From Pseudomonadota bacterium (GTDB taxonomy: Bacteria; Myxococcota_A; Polyangia; Polyangiales; Polyangiaceae), in the NCBI GenBank assembly GCA_023428245.1, contig JAEYYX010000113.1, forward strand, positions 1 through 11,806: a stretch of DNA of 11,806 bases, given 5' to 3'. Both the position numbers and the translations under genes were made by a program. This document shows positions 6,877 through 11,806 of this stretch, in pieces. The notes beneath the pieces are model-generated. The model was not told the DNA's origin and did no database searches. It worked only from the letters and a program-made list of their open reading frames with translations. Position 1 is the first letter of the stretch, and the number at the start of each line of letters is the position of its first letter.

Positions 6877-8229
6877 ATGGGAGCCCGCATTTTGGTTGTC
6901 GATGACAGCCTGACCATCCGCAACATCGTCCGCGCGATCCTCGAGCGAAATGGCTATGAGCCCGTCCTCGCCGAGGATGGCGTCGACGCGCTCGAGAAGC
7001 TCGCTGAAGGTGAGGTTGAGCTCGCTCTCGTAGATTTCGTGATGCCGCGGATGAACGGGTATCAGTTCTGTATGTCGCTCCGAAAAGACGAGCGACTCAA
7101 AGACTTGCCCGTCGTCTTGATGAGCGCAAAAAGCGATCGCATCCGAGGAAAGTTCGTTCAACAGACCGGCGCCCTCGACGCGATTACAAAGCCCTTCGAC
7201 GCGCGCGGTCTGCTCGCGGTGGTCCAGAGCGCCATCGAGAAGAAGGAGCGCCGGGACGCCGGCCTTGAAGGTCCGGAGCGCATCGAAGAATTTGCGTCGG
7301 CGCCCGAGAGCATGAGCTCCGATCTTCGCGCGAGCGTTTCCTCGTCGCGGGTCGCCGAACACCTCTCGAAGATCTTCTTGCCTGGCCTCTCCCGAGAGTT
7401 TGGCAACGTCGAGGCCGCCACGCTCACCCAAATCTTCTCGCAATCCCTCACGCCCGACGCGGGCGTCGAGCTCCTCACGCTGCTCGAAGACACCGAGTTC
7501 GCTCAGTCCAAGGGCCACGAGCTCCTCACGGGAGCGCTCGAGAGCGTCTCTTTCGCCGACGTCCTTCAGCTCCTCGATCTGCAGAGGAAAACAGGCGCGC
7601 TCACCGTCTCGCGCAATCGCTCCCGGGTGACGTTCTTCATGCACGGCGGGGCGCTCGACTTGGCGACCTACGCGGGTCTTCCCGAAGAGTTCCTACTCGG
7701 ACGCTATCTCCTGAAAGCGGGAGTCGTCTCACGTCCGGACCTCGAGCGCGCCTCCGCGCGCGCCCGAGAGAAAGGCGAGCTGATCGGGGAACATCTCGTC
7801 GCCCTGGAGCTCATCAGCGAAGCCGATCTGCGCGCTGCGCTCATCTCCCAAACTTCCGAGCTCGTCTACGAAGTCGTCCGCTGGACCGAGGGGCGCTTCC
7901 GCTTCGTGGCTCCTTTGAATGAGCCTCTCGCCGAACGAGCGCGGCTCGCGCTACCGAGCGCGGGCCTGGTCATGGAGGGCTTCCGGCGTGTCGACGAGTG
8001 GCGCTTGATTGAAGGGACCTTCGATTTCGGCGACGTGCTCGCCATCGACCCGCTCGCTCTCGAGAAGCTCGGACCGTCGGACCTCGAAGGTCACGAGCGA
8101 AACGTCCTAGCCGCGCTCGACGGGGTCCGGACCATCGGTGAGGTGATTGACAGTCTTGAGTTTGGCTCCTTCGAATCCTGCAAAATCTTGTATCGCCTCA
8201 TGAACGCCCGCATCGTGAAGAGGAAATGA
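6877..8229 (+). CDS. Response regulator with REC and DUF4388 (PatA N-like) domains
   Basis: Two-component output protein without an obvious DNA-binding or enzymatic domain, probably acting by protein contacts. REC spans residues 1-122, with the acidic pair D9-D10, phospho-acceptor D53 in LALVDFVMP, S83 in LMSAKSD and K105 in ITKPFD, so all key residues are intact. A variable linker (about 125-215) follows. A DUF4388-like region (about 216-345) opens with LTGALESVSFADVLQLL and contains GALTVSRNRSRVTFFMHGGAL, then an LGRYLLKAGVVS...ISEADLRAAL segment and RWTEGRFRFV. The C-terminal segment (about 400-450, DGVRTIGEVIDSLEFGSFESCKILYRL) has the winged-helix-like look common at the end of such proteins. 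The start is secure: an in-frame TGA lies at 6865-6867 and ATG 6877 is the first start after it. The stop overlaps the next gene as ATGA. DUF4388 regulators are frequent in Myxococcota and other deltaproteobacteria; no sensor kinase is in the window. Confidence 0.93.
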   Translation: MGARILVVDDSLTIRNIVRAILERNGYEPVLAEDGVDALEKLAEGEVELALVDFVMPRMNGYQFCMSLRKDERLKDLPVVLMSAKSDRIRGKFVQQTGALDAITKPFDARGLLAVVQSAIEKKERRDAGLEGPERIEEFASAPESMSSDLRASVSSSRVAEHLSKIFLPGLSREFGNVEAATLTQIFSQSLTPDAGVELLTLLEDTEFAQSKGHELLTGALESVSFADVLQLLDLQRKTGALTVSRNRSRVTFFMHGGALDLATYAGLPEEFLLGRYLLKAGVVSRPDLERASARAREKGELIGEHLVALELISEADLRAALISQTSELVYEVVRWTEGRFRFVAPLNEPLAERARLALPSAGLVMEGFRRVDEWRLIEGTFDFGDVLAIDPLALEKLGPSDLEGHERNVLAALDGVRTIGEVIDSLEFGSFESCKILYRLMNARIVKRK

Positions 8230-8657
8230 CGGCAGCGCGCCCGGCTACACGCACCGACGCGCCCTGGGTCGATGCACTCGCCCACGCCGAAGGTCTCTCC
8301 GTCAAGCTCGGAGCCGAGCTCGAAAAGCCTCAGGCGCGCGCCTGGGTCATCGACCCCGAAGTCGGATTCCTCACGGCGTGGCTCGTGGCTGACGAACTCC
8401 AGATCCAGGACTTGGCGGTCCGGGCCTCAGAACGACGGAAAGGTCATGGGCGTCGTTTGCTCAGCGCCGCCGAGCTCTCCGCCCGCGCGGAAGGAGCCAC
8501 CTCGATCACCCTTGAGCTCCGCGAGAGCAATCACGGGGCGCTTGCCCTTTACCTCGCCTCCGGCTTCGACCGGGTCGGCGCGCGCCCGCGCTATTACGAC
8601 GACGGCGAGACCGCCCTGCTCCTGACGCGCCCCCTCACAGGCGCTCCCGCTCCCTAA
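8226..8657 (+). CDS. rimI: GNAT acetyltransferase, RimI-like (protein N-terminal alanine acetyltransferase)
   Basis: Transfers an acetyl group from acetyl-CoA; RimI enzymes acetylate the N-terminus of ribosomal protein bS18. The 143-aa protein is a single GNAT domain. The central strand IQDLAVRASERR leads into the acetyl-CoA pyrophosphate loop R70-RK-G73-H-G75 (Q/RxxGxG/A). LELRESN (96-102), ALYLASGF (107-114) and RYYDDGETALLLTRPL (122-137) follow in the order and spacing seen in RimI. The less conserved N-terminal half (1-50) is shorter in recognisable motifs, so another small-molecule or peptide GNAT is possible. The ATG overlaps the response-regulator stop (ATGA), so translation is probably coupled. 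The genes often next to rimI (tsaB, tsaD) are absent here, which weakens the specific name. Confidence 0.75.
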   Translation: MTAARPATRTDAPWVDALAHAEGLSVKLGAELEKPQARAWVIDPEVGFLTAWLVADELQIQDLAVRASERRKGHGRRLLSAAELSARAEGATSITLELRESNHGALALYLASGFDRVGARPRYYDDGETALLLTRPLTGAPAP

Positions 8658-8668
8658 CCCACGTTCTC

Positions 8669-8693
8669 CGCCTCCTCCTCGCCGACGGAGGCG
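8669..8693 (+). terminator. Candidate hairpin terminator after the acetyltransferase gene
   Basis: CGCCTCC (8669-8675) pairs perfectly with GGAGGCG (8687-8693) across an 11-nt loop, 11 nt past the acetyltransferase stop and before the next lipoprotein gene. A mildly T-containing run (CTCTTCGCCTGTTTG) follows but there is no proper U-tract. It may terminate or only attenuate transcription into the same-strand lipoprotein gene. Confidence 0.4.
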
Positions 8694-8728
8694 CTCTTCG
8701 CCTGTTTGCGCTAAGACCCCGGGCTGAG

Positions 8729-9952
8729 ATGCGGCGCGCGCTCCTGCTCACAGCGATCCTCAGTTGCTTCGGCTGCGACGACGACCAGAAGCTCCCCGAG
8801 TCTCCGGAGCCGAGCCCTAACGCCGCCCTCTTGCCCGCTCCGCTCACCGGGAAGAGTCGCCCTGACAAGGAGGAAGACGAAGGGCGGATCCCCGCCGTCC
8901 CCCTGCCCCAAGACGAGGCCCTGCCCCTCGATAGTTCGACGCCGATCGTCGCGCTGCCAAGCTCAGGCGTCTCCTTCACGCTCCGCTTCTCTCCTCAGAA
9001 CTGGCCGATCACGGCGCGCCTTCCCTCCGGCGAACACGAGAAGCTCGAGCTGACCCTCGACTTTGAGATCTTGAGCTTCCCGAGCGGACTCGAGCGCATG
9101 CGCGTCAAGTTTCCGAAGGGCGGCTGGCTCTTGCCCGAAGGTACAGAGCTGCGCGCTCGGAGCGATCGTCTCGGACACATCCTCGTCTGGCCCGACAATC
9201 GCAGTTATCGCGTGGTCCCCGTCGGTGGCCTTCTCACCTTACTCGTCGAGCGTCGCGTCGACGTGATGCCGCGCTTCGCGGTCCCCGAGGGCAGCGAAAT
9301 CACGCCCAAATCGACGAGCCAGAAGAAGGGCGAGCTCACGACCCCCGTCGGACAAATCCACCTCGAGCCGCGCCCCGCGCCGGGCGCAGGTGAGCCCTCC
9401 GGCGAGCTCGTGTGCCGCTTCATGGCAGAGCTCGTGCGCGCCCGCGTGAGCGACCTCTGCGTCAAAGCGCCGCTCCCGAGCGCCGGCTGGTTCCGCTTCG
9501 CTCAGGGCTCCCGCGTCGCGCTCTCCCTCGAACACTACAGCTCCCGCTCCGATCTCTCGGAGAAGCGTATGCTCTTACCCCCCGAACTCCCGATTTGGAA
9601 GCCGGGTGAGTATCCGCCCGCGGGCTTTGGTCCGTTCACCTTCGACACGGAACAAGCTCTCGAGAAAGAGCTCGGCCTGAGTTCCGACGACGGCAAGTCC
9701 GCCGATCGCGTGGCCTTTATCAACGCCTGGGACCTGCCGCTGCTGCTTGTGGTCGGTGACCGCCCTCTCAAGTATCTCGCTCCCGGTGAGCGTTTGGTGA
9801 GAAGGAGCCGTGCTCCTCTCAGCTACCGAACGCTCGGTCTGCTCGGCAGCGCGGAGAACTCCGGACAACTCGCACCCGGCTCCGAAGTGCGTCTCGCGGC
9901 TCAGCCAGAGACTTACACGTTCGGGAAAGGTAAGCCGGACGAGAGCGAGTAA
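8729..9952 (+). CDS. Predicted lipoprotein of unknown function
   Basis: 407 aa, not recognised as any named family. The N-terminus MRRALLLTAILSCFGC has a short basic n-region and a hydrophobic stretch ending in cysteines, which predicts a lipoprotein. Either Cys13 (I-L-S-C) or Cys16 (C-F-G-C) could be lipidated; the first fits the lipobox slightly better. If Cys16 is used, Asp follows at +2, an inner-membrane retention signal by the E. coli rule, which may not hold here. Residues about 17-75 are a Pro/Glu/Asp-rich tether, and the rest looks like beta-rich domains with no transmembrane helix. Cys at about 227 and 242 (LVCRFM, DLCVK) could form a disulfide. Start ATG 8729 gives the signal peptide; no strong Shine-Dalgarno precedes it. 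Its last 40 nt overlap the 3' end of the minus-strand hypothetical gene. Confidence 0.82.
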   Translation: MRRALLLTAILSCFGCDDDQKLPESPEPSPNAALLPAPLTGKSRPDKEEDEGRIPAVPLPQDEALPLDSSTPIVALPSSGVSFTLRFSPQNWPITARLPSGEHEKLELTLDFEILSFPSGLERMRVKFPKGGWLLPEGTELRARSDRLGHILVWPDNRSYRVVPVGGLLTLLVERRVDVMPRFAVPEGSEITPKSTSQKKGELTTPVGQIHLEPRPAPGAGEPSGELVCRFMAELVRARVSDLCVKAPLPSAGWFRFAQGSRVALSLEHYSSRSDLSEKRMLLPPELPIWKPGEYPPAGFGPFTFDTEQALEKELGLSSDDGKSADRVAFINAWDLPLLLVVGDRPLKYLAPGERLVRRSRAPLSYRTLGLLGSAENSGQLAPGSEVRLAAQPETYTFGKGKPDESE

Positions 9953-10515
9953 TAGTCCTCGAAGTCGTAGGACATCTCCGAGTAACCGCGGGCCTCTGCC
10001 TGGGCGCGGATGCACTCAATGGCGATTTCGAGGGCCTCAAAGCGCGTTCCGAAGCTGTAGTAAGAATCCTCGCGCTCCGGCGGCAGCGACTCCAACCGCG
10101 CCGCGACGAGCTCCCGATCTTCCTTCGCCATCTTGAGCTCCGGTGAGGGCCCATCGTGCACCCCGCGCGTGAGTAATTCGTAACCCACGCCGATCGGGTT
10201 GATGGCGAAGTAGGCAGCCTGTCCAAAAAGCTGCCAGTCGTGGAAGTTCGCGGACGGCACGCTCCACATGCCCGTGAAGGCACGCCGAACCACCTCACCG
10301 AAATAGGCGCCGAGTGCTTGAGCCGTCAGATCGAGGACGGCGGGGTTAGCCTCGACCCGACTCCGCGCGATCGCAAGGTAGTGATCGACGATCGGCAAAG
10401 TATCCGATGTGTAGTCGGGACGAATACCGACCGAGCGCTCCACGAAGTCGGTGAGCGAGTGGCATAGGTCGACAATCTGTTCGGGGACGCCGTCGAAGAG
10501 GTGGGACTCTGTCAC
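9913..10515 (-). CDS. Conserved-looking hypothetical protein, 200 aa
   Basis: Function not recognised. It appears soluble, acidic and mostly helical, with no signal peptide or membrane segment. It is rich in aromatic residues, with notable segments PDYTSDTLPIVDHYLAIAR (about 33-51), AYFGEVVRRAFTG (about 70-82), NFHDWQLFGQAAYFAINPIG (about 89-108) and a C-terminal YDFEDYYSLSSGLP. The ordered hydrophobic pattern and good codon use support a real gene. The start is GTG (10513-10515), backed by AAGGA four nt upstream. It reads away from the divergent metallophosphoesterase gene across 207 nt and overlaps the lipoprotein gene tail-to-tail by 40 nt. Confidence 0.82.
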   Translation of the reverse strand: MTESHLFDGVPEQIVDLCHSLTDFVERSVGIRPDYTSDTLPIVDHYLAIARSRVEANPAVLDLTAQALGAYFGEVVRRAFTGMWSVPSANFHDWQLFGQAAYFAINPIGVGYELLTRGVHDGPSPELKMAKEDRELVAARLESLPPEREDSYYSFGTRFEALEIAIECIRAQAEARGYSEMSYDFEDYYSLSSGLPFPNV

Positions 10516-10519
10516 GCCG

Positions 10520-10524
10520 TCCTT
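10520..10524 (-). promoter_or_regulatory. Ribosome binding site deciding the GTG start at 10515
   Basis: AAGGA on the minus strand lies 4 nt before the GTG. The spacing is short but it is the best Shine-Dalgarno match seen before any gene here. It supports GTG over a more internal start. Confidence 0.5.
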
Positions 10525-10604
10525 ATAGCGAAAGCTCCCGTCCGCGCCCCCGTGAGCCGCTCATGACCCAGCCGAGGGCTCGACCTGCTTTCTCCTTGGC
10601 CACG

Positions 10605-10617
10605 AAATGGCGCATTT
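10605..10617. promoter_or_regulatory. Short palindrome in the divergent intergenic region 10516-10722
   Basis: AAATG-GCG-CATTT forms a perfect 5-bp inverted repeat in a local A/T-rich patch, roughly midway between the divergent hypothetical and metallophosphoesterase genes. It could be an operator or part of a promoter. I see no convincing -35/-10 pair; the remainder of this 207-nt interval holds nothing I can name. Confidence 0.3.
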
Positions 10618-10722
10618 TGGAGATCGAACGAGCAGAACTTGCGCTTCTGGGGGAGGAGCCGCACTCTACTCGTCCGTCCCCTTTGCTGGCGCCCGGAGTG
10701 TACGGCCGCCGCCCGACCCTTC

Positions 10723-11460
10723 ATGCGTATCGCAGTCCTGAGCGACATCCACGCCAACTACGAGGCGCTGAGCGCCGTCCTCCAGGTCCTCGACGGAGAG
10801 GCGATCGATGTTTATTACTGTCTCGGGGACACAGTCGGCTACGGGGGCTCGCCGAACGAGTGCTGTGACATCATCCGCGGCCTCGCCAAGCACACCATCC
10901 TCGGCAACCACGACGCGGCCGTCGCAGGGCGCATGGACTACTCGTACTACTACGAGGCAGCCCGCAATGCCCTCGACACCCATGCGTCGATGATCTCTCC
11001 GACCAACATGGCCTGGCTCAAGGGGCTTCCTTACAAGGTCGAGCTGAACGACCAAGGACTCCACCTCTGCCACGGCAGCCCGATCCGTCTGGAAGAGTTC
11101 GAATACATCTTCGCTCCCGAGCAGGCTCGGGAGTGTCTCTCGATCTTTAACGAACTCGGCCATTTGACCCTGATCGGCCATTCGCACCTCTGTAAGGTCT
11201 TCGCACTGACGCGCGACACCGTTGAGGAGCTCGCACCGAACGATTTCACGCTGAGCCCCGACCGCAAGTACATCGTGAGCATCGGCTCCGTCGGCCAGCC
11301 CCGCGACTACGACAACCGCGCCAGCTTCGTCATCTTCGACTCCGAAACGAAGCGCTTCGAGTTCCGTCGCGTCGAGTACGACATCGAGACCGCCGCGGAC
11401 AAAGTCCTCCGCATCAGGCTCGAGCGAAATTTCGCCCACCGCCTCTTCATCGGTGTCTAA
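10723..11460 (+). CDS. Calcineurin-like metallophosphoesterase (YfcE/MJ0936-type)
   Basis: Metal-dependent phosphoesterase, probably cytoplasmic; the substrate cannot be told from sequence. The 245-aa protein has the whole metal-binding signature: D8 and H10 in LSDIHANYEAL, D36 in LGDTVGYG, N62 and H63 in GNHD, H117 in CHGSP, and H153 and H155 in GHSH. The late GSVGQPRDYDNRASFVIFD segment is typical of the Metallophos_2 (PF12850) group that includes YfcE and MJ0936. That group contains phosphodiesterases; some relatives have been described as nucleotide or protein phosphatases. The frame is open to 10639, but the extra 28 residues look non-coding and MRIAVLSDIH is a typical family N-terminus, so ATG 10723 is preferred, despite lacking a Shine-Dalgarno. 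It is divergent from the 200-aa hypothetical gene. Confidence 0.93.
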   Translation: MRIAVLSDIHANYEALSAVLQVLDGEAIDVYYCLGDTVGYGGSPNECCDIIRGLAKHTILGNHDAAVAGRMDYSYYYEAARNALDTHASMISPTNMAWLKGLPYKVELNDQGLHLCHGSPIRLEEFEYIFAPEQARECLSIFNELGHLTLIGHSHLCKVFALTRDTVEELAPNDFTLSPDRKYIVSIGSVGQPRDYDNRASFVIFDSETKRFEFRRVEYDIETAADKVLRIRLERNFAHRLFIGV

Positions 11461-11704
11461 TCCGTCGCTCCGGCGCGCCTGCAGTCAGCTGCGTCGTCCC
11501 CGCGGGGACAGACCCTTGTCACCCCTGCGCTCCGACCACCCGTGCTCGCGCCCGCGCACCTAATCCCCGCAGACAAACTGATTTCTACGGCCCACCGCCG
11601 CCAGAGCTTCCTTCTTTCACCCCTTCGGGCCCCCCTTTTCCTTTGGCCCCGGTCCATCACATTTCCCCTGCACTCAGCCGAGCCTTCGCCTCCGCCCACC
11701 TCCG
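11461..11704. other. Intergenic region with a 14-nt palindrome and pyrimidine-rich tract
   Basis: No convincing gene is seen. Thirty-five nt after the metallophosphoesterase stop lies the perfect palindrome GTCCCCGCGGGGAC (11496-11509). It can fold as a 5-bp stem with a CGCG loop and could act in termination, though no T-tract follows. Just before it is a small GCAG/CTGC hairpin (11481-11492). From about 11608 to 11656 the plus strand is strongly pyrimidine-rich with C and T runs. Both strands have open frames here, but the implied peptides look like noise. Confidence 0.5.
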
Positions 11705-11806
11705 CCACCTCGCGCGCGCCCAGAGTCGCCCCGCCGCCCCCGACCTCCGACGGCGTCTCCTCAGCCGCCCCCACCTCGCGCGCGCCCAGAGTCGCCCCGC
11801 CGCCCC
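11705..11806. repeat. 66-bp-period direct repeat running off the right edge
   Basis: A 36-nt sequence at 11705-11740 recurs without mismatch at 11771-11806, where the window ends, so the match may be longer. The period is 66 bp, exactly 22 codons. The plus strand reads as Pro-rich peptide (TSRAPRVAPPP twice) and the minus strand as Gly-rich peptide (GGGGATLGAREV twice), both with high G/C at third positions. It may be the edge of a repeat-bearing gene on either strand or a non-coding minisatellite. Confidence 0.75.

Noticed and set aside
6612..6926. Extended N-terminus of the lipoprotein frame up to 6926
   Set aside because: It would bury the signal peptide about 105 residues inside the protein and overlap the divergent response-regulator start; the added peptide looks non-coding.
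6829..7644. 271-codon minus-strand frame opposite the response regulator
   Set aside because: The plus strand encodes an intact REC domain with all catalytic residues over the same bases; the antisense peptide is charged low-complexity sequence.
9575..10298. Additional minus-strand frames overlapping the lipoprotein and hypothetical genes
   Set aside because: Different frames from the supported 200-aa gene, with Arg/Ser-rich shadow composition.
10639..10722. 28-codon upstream extension of the metallophosphoesterase
   Set aside because: The extension is Arg/Trp/Pro-rich without family similarity, while MRIAVLSDIH at 10723 is a typical N-terminus for this family.
1..11806. A defence island, secretion system, CRISPR array or mobile element
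   Set aside because: No cas, nuclease, toxin, transposase, integrase or secretion gene and no regular short spaced repeats were seen; the genes are housekeeping, signalling, lipoprotein or hypothetical.

Overview
The window comes from a GC-rich bacterium, by eye about two-thirds G+C with strong G/C preference at third codon positions. The gene content fits a Myxococcota-type (myxobacterial or related deltaproteobacterial) chromosome: a giant tetratricopeptide-repeat (TPR) protein, a response regulator fused to a DUF4388/PatA-N-like domain, two proline-rich lipoproteins and several short operons with frequent changes of direction. The taxonomic call is inference. No tRNA, rRNA, CRISPR array, insertion sequence or phage gene is visible, and the region looks like ordinary chromosome.

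Layout. (1) The 3' part of a huge TPR gene runs from the left edge to 5320 (+). It has Pro-rich 16-residue repeats at its visible N-terminus, about 1,300 residues of helical repeats with a roughly 72-residue super-period, and a C-terminal domain that resembles an M48 metallopeptidase without its zinc ligands. (2) Convergent to it on the minus strand is a two-gene unit: a 259-aa predicted lipoprotein (5832-6611) followed 23 nt later by arfB (5383-5808), a stop-codon-independent ribosome-rescue hydrolase. (3) Divergent from that unit is a response regulator (6877-8229), whose stop codon overlaps the start of a RimI-like GNAT acetyltransferase (8226-8657) as ATGA. (4) A second, larger predicted lipoprotein (8729-9952, +) overlaps tail-to-tail by 40 nt with a minus-strand hypothetical gene (9913-10515). 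(5) Divergent from that is a YfcE/MJ0936-type metallophosphoesterase (10723-11460, +). (6) The right edge (11461-11806) holds no confident gene. It has a 14-nt perfect palindrome, a pyrimidine-rich stretch and the start of a 66-bp-period repeat that runs off the window.

How the genes work together. The window mixes translation-associated functions (ArfB peptidyl-tRNA hydrolysis, RimI-like N-terminal acetylation), one signalling protein, two surface or periplasmic lipoproteins and a large scaffold-like TPR protein. I see no complete defence, secretion or biosynthetic system. The unusual features are architectural: the apparently dead M48-like domain on the TPR giant, the translationally coupled response regulator and acetyltransferase, a tight inverted repeat in the divergent promoter region, and the 22-codon-period repeat at the right edge.
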